Assembly (NCBI GenBank): GCA_002408485.1
Contig: DHSP01000014.1
Location: 60,428-79,026, forward strand
From: Proteiniphilum sp. UBA5283
GTDB taxonomy: Bacteria > Bacteroidota > Bacteroidia > Bacteroidales > Dysgonomonadaceae
Length of the DNA stretch: 18,599 bases
Direction of reading: 5' to 3'
Shown: positions 7,890 through 15,347 of the stretch, piece by piece
How positions within the stretch are numbered: the stretch's first letter is position 1
How the letters are laid out: every line of letters begins with the position of its first letter
Notes under the pieces: model-generated
What the model saw: only the letters and a program-made list of their open reading frames with translations
Database searches by the model: none
Told to the model about the DNA's origin: nothing
Program-made: the position numbers and the translations under genes

Positions 7890-7921
7890 ATTGCATAGTA
7901 CAATGTTTTGGCATACATTTG
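7890..7921 (+). promoter_or_regulatory. Probable promoter of the efflux operon
   Basis: ATTG (7890-7893, three of four matches to TTTG) is followed after 20 bases by TACATTTG (7914-7921), a perfect TAnnTTTG box. Transcription would start near 7928, about 85 nt before the ATPase ATG. It lies in the 265-nt gap after the deacetylase gene. Confidence 0.55.
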
Positions 7922-8012
7922 TGGCATCAAAGTTTACTGATTAATGCGTACATACTGTAACGAAACCAGTGAGACACAAGTCTGATTGGCAGAGAACAAA
8001 ACACACACAGAG

Positions 8013-8729
8013 ATGATTCATATCCGGCAATTACACAAGTCGTATTACACAGAAGCACTTTCGCTTCACGTCCTGAAAGGAATCAGCCTCGATATTGAAG
8101 CGGGCGAATATGTCTCCGTGACAGGCGCTTCCGGTTCGGGAAAATCCACGCTGCTCAACATCCTGGGCATCCTCGACACATACGATGCCGGAGACTACCA
8201 CCTCAACGGCACACTCATTAAAAACCTGAGCGAGAGGCAGGCAGCAGAGTACCGCAACGAAATGATCGGCTTCGTATTCCAGTCGTTCAACCTGATCAAC
8301 TTTAAGAATGCCCTGGAGAATGTGGCCCTTCCTCTCTATTACAAGAAGGTGAGCCGCAAGAAGAGAAACATCATTGCCATGGAGCATCTCGACAGGATGG
8401 GGTTGAAGGAGTGGGCACATCACCTTCCGAACGAACTTTCCGGGGGACAAAAACAGCGCGTGGCCATCGCCCGTGCCCTGATTTCGGGTCCGAAGATCAT
8501 CCTTGCCGATGAACCTACCGGCGCACTCGACAGCAAAACCTCGCTGGAGGTGATGGATGTACTTACCGGCCTCAACGAAGAAGGCATCACCACCATCATT
8601 GTCACGCACGAGCAATCGGTCTCCGATGCCACCAACCGCATCATACACCTGAAAGACGGGATGATTGAATACGAAACACGCAAGAACAACGGCGTACACG
8701 ACACCATTCAACCTACCTACATTGAATAA
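8013..8729 (+). CDS. ABC transporter ATP-binding protein, MacB/LolD type
   Basis: A 238-residue cytoplasmic ATPase that powers the two permeases encoded next. It is complete: Walker A GASGSGKST (38-46), Q-loop FQSFNL with Q90, signature LSGGQ (142-146), Walker B ILADEP with the catalytic Glu (163-168), D-loop ALDS (171-174) and H-loop H199. The overall sequence, including the GILDTYDAG and TGALD stretches, is of the LolD/MacB/FtsE type that drives mechanotransmission rather than classical substrate transport. I chose the ATG at 8013; the longer frame starts at a TTG (7986) and adds nine residues that do not belong to the family N-terminus. Two nucleotides separate its stop from the first permease gene. 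Confidence 0.95.
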   Translation: MIHIRQLHKSYYTEALSLHVLKGISLDIEAGEYVSVTGASGSGKSTLLNILGILDTYDAGDYHLNGTLIKNLSERQAAEYRNEMIGFVFQSFNLINFKNALENVALPLYYKKVSRKKRNIIAMEHLDRMGLKEWAHHLPNELSGGQKQRVAIARALISGPKIILADEPTGALDSKTSLEVMDVLTGLNEEGITTIIVTHEQSVSDATNRIIHLKDGMIEYETRKNNGVHDTIQPTYIE

Positions 8730-8731
8730 CT

Positions 8732-9994
8732 ATGATCGACCAGTTTCAGGAAATATACGACACGCTGAAGAAAAACAAACTGCGTACAGCCTTGACCGGC
8801 TTATCGGTTTCCTGGGGAATTTTCATTCTCATTGTCCTGTTGGGAGCAGGCAACGGCCTGAAGAACGGCGTAATGCAAAACTTCAGCTCCAGGGCTGTCA
8901 ACCGCATCAACCTATGGTCGGGCACCACCTCCATGCCGTACAAAGGCCTGAAGTCGGGACGCCAGACAATGTTTACCGATGGCGAAGTATCGGCCATCCA
9001 CAATCAGGTGGAAGAGAGTCACCTCATCAGCGCCAGGTACAACACCACACAAACCATCTCCTACGGCACCGAATATGGTTCTTACGGGTTGAGCGGAGTA
9101 ATGCCCGACTATTCCAACATTGAGAAGCTGATCATTCCTCCCGGAAAAGGCCGCTTCATCAATGCGTTGGACATGAAGGAAAAGAACAAGGTGATTGTGT
9201 TGGATCAGAAGATCGCCGACGTCCTTTTTAAGAATGAACCACCCCTGGGGAAGCAGGTAAAGGTCGGCCAGGTCATGTTTAAAGTGGTGGGCATCAACAC
9301 CAAGAAAGAGCAATTCGGAGGATCAAATGCCTATATCCCCTTTTCTACGGCACAGGCTATCTACAACCCGCAGCGCAAGTTCTGGCAGATCACTTTCACC
9401 GTGGACGGCCTCACCACGAAGGCACAGAACGACCGGTTCAACGAATCGCTCAGAGGCATGATGGGGCAACGCCTCAACTTCAATCCCGATGATAAACAGG
9501 CGCTCTATATCAACAACGCACAGGAGGACTATGTGGAAACGATAAAGATTTTCGGAGGAATCACCTTTTTTGTCACCATCATTGGCATCCTCACCCTCAT
9601 CGCCGGCATTGTGGGGGTAAGCAACATCATGCTGGTCTCGGTGAAGGAACGTACCCGCGAAATAGGAATCCGCAAAGCCATTGGCGCCACCCCCATGGCC
9701 ATCCTGAAGACCATCATCCTGGAGTCGATCATCATCACCACCCTCTTCGGGTACATTGGCATGATGCTGGGCATCGGACTGACAGAGCTGATCAACTTCT
9801 TCATGGTGCAGGCAGCCAACGGACGGCCTGTCTCCGACGAGCCGCAGATGTCCGTCTTTACGAACCCCACGGTGGATTTGGGCTACGCGGTCTTTGCCAC
9901 GGTCATTCTGATTATTGCAGGAGTTATTGCAGGATATCTGCCTGCAAGAAAGGCCGTACGTGTACAGCCCATCGAAGCGATGAGACAGGAGTGA
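8732..9994 (+). CDS. MacB/FtsX-type ABC permease, first of a pair
   Basis: A 420-residue inner-membrane permease. One N-terminal membrane helix (about 20-43) is followed by a large periplasmic MacB_PCD-like domain (about 44-270) and three C-terminal helices (about 273-302, 325-352 and 382-405) forming the FtsX domain. The cytoplasmic segment KERTREIGIRKAIGAT (305-320), between helices two and three, is the conserved coupling region that contacts the ATPase. This four-helix layout with a periplasmic insert is that of MacB, which in other bacteria pushes substrates from the periplasm through a TolC channel. Unlike E. coli MacB, the ATPase is a separate gene. It begins two nucleotides after the ATPase stop; 71 nt with no visible terminator separate it from the second permease. 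Probable partner of the second permease in a heterodimer. Confidence 0.93.
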   Translation: MIDQFQEIYDTLKKNKLRTALTGLSVSWGIFILIVLLGAGNGLKNGVMQNFSSRAVNRINLWSGTTSMPYKGLKSGRQTMFTDGEVSAIHNQVEESHLISARYNTTQTISYGTEYGSYGLSGVMPDYSNIEKLIIPPGKGRFINALDMKEKNKVIVLDQKIADVLFKNEPPLGKQVKVGQVMFKVVGINTKKEQFGGSNAYIPFSTAQAIYNPQRKFWQITFTVDGLTTKAQNDRFNESLRGMMGQRLNFNPDDKQALYINNAQEDYVETIKIFGGITFFVTIIGILTLIAGIVGVSNIMLVSVKERTREIGIRKAIGATPMAILKTIILESIIITTLFGYIGMMLGIGLTELINFFMVQAANGRPVSDEPQMSVFTNPTVDLGYAVFATVILIIAGVIAGYLPARKAVRVQPIEAMRQE

Positions 9995-10065
9995 TGCAGG
10001 TAGGGCTGGAAAGTTTTGGAGGTGAGGATTTGAAAACAAATTACTGATTACTAAAAAAACAATAT

Positions 10066-11313
10066 ATGTTCGATCTGGACAGATGGCAGGAAATATGGAT
10101 CACCATTACGCACAACAAGTCGCGTAGTGTGCTCACCGCGTTCGGGGTGTTCTGGGGCATGCTGATGCTGGTGCTGATGGTCGGCGCCGGCAATGCGCTG
10201 GAAAAGGGAATGACCTCCCAGATTGAGGGATTCGCCACCAACTCCTGCTTCTTTGCCTCGGAACGTACCACGCTCCCCTACAAAGGGTTTCGCAAAGGAC
10301 GAAGATGGGATATGACCAACAGCGACCTGCCCGTGATCCGGAAGAAGGTCGCTGAGTTGCAGTACATTTCGCCCGTGCTGTTCTCGGGGGGCAACGACAA
10401 GAACGTGGTACGTGGTGAAAAAAACGGCTCCTACCTGGTGAAGGGCTGTTATCCCGAATACGACCTGATTGAGAAAAGCAAGATGCTCTATGGCCGATAT
10501 GTGAACGACATTGACATCGCAGAAAAAAGAAAAGTGTGCGTGATCGGGGAACGTGTTTACGAAGTGCTCTTTCAGAAGGGCGAAGACCCTACCGGCAAAC
10601 AGATCCGCGTGAACGGCATCTACTTCCAGGTGATTGGTGTAGCCCGGAGCACCTCAGGAGTGAGCATTGGCGGGCAGACGGCCGAAACGGTGGTCCTCCC
10701 CTTCTCCACCATGCAGCAGGCCTTCAACCACGGTAACGTCATCCACTTTCTGGCTGCCACTGCCAAAGATGGAGTCCCGGTAAAGATTGTGCAGGACAAG
10801 ATCCTGGAGATACTGAAGCAACAGCACCAGATCGCGCCCGACGACAAGGAGGCGGTGTTCACCATGAACATCGAGGAACAGTTTAAGATGTTCAACTACC
10901 TTGGCATCGGCATTGCGGCTCTGATCTGGATTGTTGGACTGGGCACCCTCTTTGCCGGCGCCATCGGCGTGAGTAACATCATGCTGGTCACCGTGCGCGA
11001 ACGTACCAAGGAGATCGGCATCCGTCGTGCCCTGGGAGCCACCCCCCGCAGCATCATCGGGCAGATACTGAGCGAGAGCGTCGTCCTCACCGTCTTGGCA
11101 GGACTCACCGGCATTGTGGTGGGAGTAGGATTGCTGCGAGCCACCGGCATTGTACTGAGCCAGGGCGACCAGTTCTTCAAAGACCCGCAAATCTCCTTCG
11201 GCATGGCCGTCACCTCTCTCCTTATCCTGCTTGTCATCGGCACCTTTGCCGGATACATCCCCGCCCAGCGCGCCATGATGATCAAGCCGGTAGAGGCGAT
11301 CGCAGAAGAGTAG
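10066..11313 (+). CDS. MacB/FtsX-type ABC permease, second of a pair
   Basis: A 415-residue paralogue of the preceding permease with the same layout: helix one (about 21-43), periplasmic MacB_PCD-like domain (about 44-278), helices two to four (about 280-308, 333-357 and 377-399) and coupling motif RERTKEIGIRRALGAT (311-326). The two share the GVSNIMLV and ERTxEIGIRxAxGAT regions but differ widely in the periplasmic domain. Two unlike permeases suggest a heterodimer with an asymmetric periplasmic face, or less likely two homodimers sharing one ATPase. The ATG at 10066 follows an A-rich stretch and fits the family start (WQEIWITITHNKSRS). The fusion-protein gene follows 46 nt later. Confidence 0.93.
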   Translation: MFDLDRWQEIWITITHNKSRSVLTAFGVFWGMLMLVLMVGAGNALEKGMTSQIEGFATNSCFFASERTTLPYKGFRKGRRWDMTNSDLPVIRKKVAELQYISPVLFSGGNDKNVVRGEKNGSYLVKGCYPEYDLIEKSKMLYGRYVNDIDIAEKRKVCVIGERVYEVLFQKGEDPTGKQIRVNGIYFQVIGVARSTSGVSIGGQTAETVVLPFSTMQQAFNHGNVIHFLAATAKDGVPVKIVQDKILEILKQQHQIAPDDKEAVFTMNIEEQFKMFNYLGIGIAALIWIVGLGTLFAGAIGVSNIMLVTVRERTKEIGIRRALGATPRSIIGQILSESVVLTVLAGLTGIVVGVGLLRATGIVLSQGDQFFKDPQISFGMAVTSLLILLVIGTFAGYIPAQRAMMIKPVEAIAEE

Positions 11314-11359
11314 AACAGAAAAACGAAATAAACATAAACTTCAAACAATAAAAAACCGT

Positions 11360-12466
11360 ATGAGACGAATACTGAGAATTGCAGGACTGGTACTACTGGG
11401 GCTTTTGGTCATTTCCACCTTTGTGTTTCTCTGGCAAAAATCACGTCCGAAAGTGGTGACCTACAAGATTGAGTCCGCCACCAAAGGGAACATCGAAAAA
11501 AGAACGGTCGCCACCGGCAAAGTGGAGCCGCGCAACGAGATCCTGATCAAACCGCAGATGTCGGGCATCATCTCCGAGGTCTACAAAGAAGCGGGAGACA
11601 AGGTGCTGGCAGGCGATATCATCGCCAAGATACAGGTGGTGCCCGATATGGTGAACCTGAGCAGCGCCGAGTCGCGCGTGCAGCGTGCACAGCTGGCCGC
11701 CGACCAGAGCCGCAGCAATTACGAACGCGATCGCAAGCTATTTGAAAACCAGGTGATCTCAAAGGAGGAGTTCGAAAAAGTGGAGTTGCAGTACAAGAAC
11801 GACCAGGAGGAGTTGCGTGCTGCGAACGACAACCTGAGCCTGGTGCGTACGGGAATCACGCAAAGCTCCGCAAAGACCAGCAATACGCTGGTGCGCTCCA
11901 CCGTGAGTGGCACCATCCTCGACGTGCCGGTCAAGGTGGGCAACTCGGTAATTCAGTCCAACAACTTCAACGACGGCACCACGGTGGCATCGGTAGCCAA
12001 CCTGAGCGACATGCTCTTCGTGGGCAAGATCGACGAAACCGAAGTAGGCAAGCTCTCGGTGGAGATGCCCATGGAGATCACCATCGGCGCCATCCAGGAC
12101 CGTAAGATTCCTGCCACACTGGAGTACGTTTCTCCAAAAGGTGTGGAAGAAAGCGGTGCCATCCTCTTCGAAATGAAGGCGGCATTGAAATTGCCAGAAG
12201 ATGTGTTTATCAGAGCCGGATACAGTGCCAATGCCGACATTATCCTGGATCAGCGGACCGATGTGCTGACCATTCCGGAGAGTTCCGTGGAATTCAGCGG
12301 CGACTCGGTCTTTGTCTACCTGGTCCGGAACGAGAAACCCCAGGAGTTCGACCGGCATCCGGTAAAAATTGGCCTGTCCGACGGCATCAACATCGAAGTG
12401 ACCGAAGGATTAAACGAGAACGACAAGATCCGCGGCACAGAGATCATTGAGGAAAAGAAGAAATAA
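11360..12466 (+). CDS. Membrane fusion protein (HlyD/MacA family) of the efflux system
   Basis: A 368-residue periplasmic adaptor anchored by one N-terminal membrane helix (about 8-25). After it come the first half of the lipoyl/biotinyl-like domain (about 55-93, GKVEPRNEILIKPQMSGIIS), an alpha-helical hairpin predicted as coiled coil (about 98-163), and the second lipoyl half (about 177-200, RSTVSGTILDVPVKVG). Beta-barrel and membrane-proximal domains occupy 210-360. This order is that of MacA, AcrA and HlyD. It should bridge the permease pair to the TolC-like channel encoded next. The lysine-rich C-terminal tail (EEKKK) is unremarkable. The ATG at 11360 is the natural start because it places the membrane helix at the N-terminus. 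Confidence 0.95.
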   Translation: MRRILRIAGLVLLGLLVISTFVFLWQKSRPKVVTYKIESATKGNIEKRTVATGKVEPRNEILIKPQMSGIISEVYKEAGDKVLAGDIIAKIQVVPDMVNLSSAESRVQRAQLAADQSRSNYERDRKLFENQVISKEEFEKVELQYKNDQEELRAANDNLSLVRTGITQSSAKTSNTLVRSTVSGTILDVPVKVGNSVIQSNNFNDGTTVASVANLSDMLFVGKIDETEVGKLSVEMPMEITIGAIQDRKIPATLEYVSPKGVEESGAILFEMKAALKLPEDVFIRAGYSANADIILDQRTDVLTIPESSVEFSGDSVFVYLVRNEKPQEFDRHPVKIGLSDGINIEVTEGLNENDKIRGTEIIEEKKK

Positions 12467-12504
12467 CAAACTGCCTTCACAGTCAGTTGACAACCATCCA
12501 TATT

Positions 12505-13818
12505 ATGCAGATCAGAACCTTTGCCTTCAGCCTGCTGCTCACCGGCAGCGTCCTCGTTCCGGTATCGGCACAGCAGCAATACACCTTGCCGGAATGCATT
12601 GACATTGCCCTGGAAAACAACCGCAATATCAAACAGCAGGAGCTGAACCGCCGGCAGCGGGAAATAGCCTACAGCCAGGCACGTGCCGACCTGTTGCCCA
12701 ACCTGAATGCCTCGGCCGGACAGAGCTTTGTCTTCGGCCGCTCCATCGGCCTCGACAACACCTATCAGAACACCAACTCCTCGCAGACCAGCTTCGGGAT
12801 AGGCGCCGACATCACCCTCTTCGACGGCCTGCGCATGAAACACAATATTGACGCACGCAGAGCCGACATGCAGGCTTCGGAGGCCGACCTCGACAAGATG
12901 CGCGACGACATCATCATGAGCGTCTCCACCGCCTTTCTGCAGGTACTGCTCAACCGCGAGCTGCTACAGATCGCGGAGAATCAGCTGGAGACCACCCGGG
13001 CCGACCTTGTCCGCCGTACCGAGCTGGTAAAAAGCGGCAGAATGGCCCAGGGGGAGCTTTATGAACAGGAAGCACAGCTGGCCCGGGAGGAACTCAACAG
13101 GGTGCAGGCAGCCAGCAACTACAGGCTGGCGCTGCTCGACCTGGCACAGATCATGGAGCTGGAGCAATTCGATGATTTCGATGTAACAGCCCCACCCGCC
13201 GGGACACTCATCCGCGAATCCACGCTGCTTGCTTCCGACGCCGTCTACGAAAGCGCGCTGGTGAACCGCCCCATCATCCGGAGCATGCAGTACCGGATCG
13301 AAAGCAGCGAAAAAGAACTGCTGATGACCCGGTCGCAGCTCTATCCGTCCCTCTCCTTCGGCGCCAACATGGGGACCGGCTACTACAAGATGAGCGGCAG
13401 AGACAACGACCCGTTCGGCACCCAGCTGCGCAACAACATAAGCAATTCACTCGGTTTCAGCCTGCGCATCCCCATCTTCAACCGGTTTCAGGTCAAAAAC
13501 AACATCCACATCGCCGAGCTGGCCATTGCCAATACCCGCCTGGAGATGGACAAGACAAAGCTGGAACTCCGCAAACAGATTGAGCAGGCCTATTACAATG
13601 CCGTGGGCGCCAGAAGCCGTTGGGAAGCCGCACAGAAATCGGTGACCGCCAGCAACGAAGCATACCGCTTTGCAGAAGAAAAATACCGGAACGGCCGTGC
13701 CAACGCCTACGAGTTGTTTCTGGCCAAAAATAACCAGACGCAGGCCATGGGCGAAGAGGCACAAGCTAAATACGAATATGCCTTCCGGCTGAAGATCATC
13801 GAATTGTTAAAAGACTAA
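12505..13818 (+). CDS. TolC-like outer membrane efflux protein
   Basis: A 437-residue outer-membrane channel subunit that completes the tripartite pump. Residues 1-22 form a signal peptide (hydrophobic core, cleavage likely after VSA). The mature protein is mostly long amphipathic helices with two OEP repeats (about 27-215 and 240-435). The first opens with YTLPECIDIALENN and each carries strands for the barrel (for example SFGIGADITLFDGLRMKHNI and SLGFSLRIPIFNRFQVKNNI). This is the canonical TolC architecture of about 400-450 residues. I chose the ATG at 12505; the longer frame starts at a TTG (12487) and would spoil the signal peptide. The gene lies 38 nt after the fusion-protein gene with no terminator between, so it is in the same operon. 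Confidence 0.95.
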   Translation: MQIRTFAFSLLLTGSVLVPVSAQQQYTLPECIDIALENNRNIKQQELNRRQREIAYSQARADLLPNLNASAGQSFVFGRSIGLDNTYQNTNSSQTSFGIGADITLFDGLRMKHNIDARRADMQASEADLDKMRDDIIMSVSTAFLQVLLNRELLQIAENQLETTRADLVRRTELVKSGRMAQGELYEQEAQLAREELNRVQAASNYRLALLDLAQIMELEQFDDFDVTAPPAGTLIRESTLLASDAVYESALVNRPIIRSMQYRIESSEKELLMTRSQLYPSLSFGANMGTGYYKMSGRDNDPFGTQLRNNISNSLGFSLRIPIFNRFQVKNNIHIAELAIANTRLEMDKTKLELRKQIEQAYYNAVGARSRWEAAQKSVTASNEAYRFAEEKYRNGRANAYELFLAKNNQTQAMGEEAQAKYEYAFRLKIIELLKD

Positions 13819-13870
13819 CTTCCTGTAACCGGAAAGCGCTTTGCAATGTCTTATTCTAAAAAAGAAACAG

Positions 13871-14587
13871 ATGAAACGATTACTTTCACTCACATTCATT
13901 ACCCTGCTGCTGGCAGTAAGTAGCAGCTCCTGTGCGCAAACGCGCCAGGCGACGGACAAGTTCGACGTGTCTGACTTCACGACCATCGAGACGTCGGTGG
14001 CAGCCAACATCCACATCCGGCAATCCTCCACTACCCAGGTCACGGCCGAAGGCAGCGAAGAGCTGCTCAACGCACTCGACGTGCGAATGGACAACGGCAA
14101 GCTGGTCCTCGAGATGAAGAAAACCTTCCTGAAGCGATTTGGCAACCGGGCCAATAAGCTGGTCATCTCCATTGCCACCCCCACCCTTTCACGGATCGAC
14201 TCCGAGGGTGTGGGAAACATAGTGATTGACGGCACCTTCTCCACGCCCTCCCTCCACATTCAATCGGATGGAGTAGGCAATTTCACGGCCGAAAACCTAC
14301 GTTGTGACGAAGTGAAGATCGATTCTGAAGGGGTGGGAAACATCACGCTGCGCGGAACGGCCGGCAACGTGGAGATCAGGTCGGAAGGCGTGGGCAATGT
14401 CAATGCCGACGGACTGAAAGCAAAACGTGCCGTGGTCTCCTCCCAGGGCGTGGGCAACGTAAGCTGCCATGCATCGGAATACCTCAAGGTACGTTCGGAT
14501 GGCATTGGCAATGTGCGGTATTACGGCAACCCGGCAGAGAAGGAGTTCTCCAAGGACGGCATCGGCAAAATAAAAGCAGGCAACTGA
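13871..14587 (+). CDS. GIN-domain (DUF2807) lipoprotein with seven solenoid-like repeats
   Basis: A 238-residue predicted lipoprotein: hydrophobic residues 3-17 lead to a Ser-rich lipobox ending in Cys21. The body matches the putative auto-transporter adhesin head GIN domain, a Bacteroidetes-rich beta-solenoid family of unknown function. Seven GVGN/GIGN-type turns occur at 113, 134, 154, 173, 193, 211 and 230, with spacings of 18-21 residues; the last reads GIGK and may cap the solenoid. I chose the ATG at 13871, since the longer frame begins at a TTG (13841) and puts ten charged residues before the signal sequence. It follows the TolC-like gene by 52 nt and precedes a terminator, so it is probably the last gene of the efflux operon. 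It may be a cargo, an accessory envelope protein or an unrelated passenger. Confidence 0.85.
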   Translation: MKRLLSLTFITLLLAVSSSSCAQTRQATDKFDVSDFTTIETSVAANIHIRQSSTTQVTAEGSEELLNALDVRMDNGKLVLEMKKTFLKRFGNRANKLVISIATPTLSRIDSEGVGNIVIDGTFSTPSLHIQSDGVGNFTAENLRCDEVKIDSEGVGNITLRGTAGNVEIRSEGVGNVNADGLKAKRAVVSSQGVGNVSCHASEYLKVRSDGIGNVRYYGNPAEKEFSKDGIGKIKAGN

Positions 14588-14619
14588 TTCCCTGCTTACA
14601 TAAATACTCTACTTCTAAA

Positions 14620-15342
14620 TTACAAAAAAACGGAACCGGGGGCTTGCGAAAGTCTCCGGTTTTTTTTGTCATCTTTTATTTTCATCTGATAACCACTGCC
14701 ATATATCGTAGTTATTGATATGGAAGGAAACTCCTTGAGTATTTTCTTTATATGAGAGACTGATCGATCCAGGGCGTTATTCATTTGGAATTTATCATCT
14801 TTCCAGACCTTGTTCAAGATGTCATTTCGGCTAACTGTAAAGTTTATGTTTTCAAGTAACAGGGATAACACCTGTGTTTCCTTGTCCCGCAATTGAAAGT
14901 TTTTATGATTGATTGTCAATTGCTGGCCATCGATGACAATGTGCAGATTGCTTATGGTAAATTTTCGGATACCCGCGGGTTCGAGCATACTCATTATCTG
15001 TGCCAATGCATTATGCGGATTTACCGGTTTCTCAATATAATTGGTTGCTCTCAACAACCGATAGGCCTTATGATAGTTCTCTATGTCAAATGCCGTTCCG
15101 GTCATGAATATGATGGGGACCACACCATTTATTTTCCGGATCTCTGCAGCGACCCCGAATCCATCTATCCCGGGCAGTACAACATCCAGCAAGACTAATC
15201 GGGGTCTCAATTCTTTGAAGCGCACCAAGGCATTCTCACCGTCAACCGACCATATCACAGAGAGGCCGTTGTTCTGAAAAAAATCCTTCAGAATTTTCCC
15301 CAATGACATATCGTCTTCAACCAACAATATCAGATCATTCAT
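14620..15342 (-). CDS. OmpR/PhoB-family response regulator
   Basis: A 240-residue cytoplasmic transcription regulator. The receiver domain (1-~118) has the acidic pocket E9-D10-D11, the phosphoacceptor D53 in LVLLDVVLPG, the switch Thr81 and the conserved Lys105 in YIEKPVN. A winged-helix effector domain (about 128-222) follows: ETQVLSLLLENINFTVSRNDILNKVW, then the recognition helix region with ALDRSVSHIKKILKEFP and the wing IYGSGYQM. The last ~15 residues (KNRRLSQAPG and beyond) are encoded across the bidirectional terminator and are probably a disordered tail. It starts five nucleotides after the kinase stop, so the two are one operon. It most likely binds 11-bp-spaced direct repeats, such as the one at 16797-16814. 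Confidence 0.93.
   Translation of the reverse strand: MNDLILLVEDDMSLGKILKDFFQNNGLSVIWSVDGENALVRFKELRPRLVLLDVVLPGIDGFGVAAEIRKINGVVPIIFMTGTAFDIENYHKAYRLLRATNYIEKPVNPHNALAQIMSMLEPAGIRKFTISNLHIVIDGQQLTINHKNFQLRDKETQVLSLLLENINFTVSRNDILNKVWKDDKFQMNNALDRSVSHIKKILKEFPSISITTIYGSGYQMKIKDDKKNRRLSQAPGSVFL
14624..14667 (+). terminator. Bidirectional terminator between the efflux and two-component operons
   Basis: Arms at 14634-14645 and 14650-14661 pair over 12 bp with two G-U wobbles around a GCGA loop. A run of eight T (14660-14667) follows on the plus strand, and a run of seven A (14624-14630) precedes it, giving a T-run on the minus strand. It ends the plus-strand efflux operon. It lies inside the last codons of the convergent response-regulator gene. 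Confidence 0.85.
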
Positions 15343-15347
15343 GTGAG

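Noticed and set aside
7986..8012. TTG start nine codons upstream of the ABC ATPase
   Set aside because: The ATG at 8013 matches the family N-terminus; the extra residues are unlike it.
9323..10039. Long minus-strand frame opposite the first permease gene
   Set aside because: A shadow of the coding strand with Asp/His-rich composition and no domain.
12487..12504. TTG start upstream of the TolC-like gene
   Set aside because: The ATG at 12505 gives a clean signal peptide.
13841..13870. TTG start upstream of the GIN lipoprotein
   Set aside because: It would place polar and charged residues before the lipoprotein signal sequence that begins at 13871.
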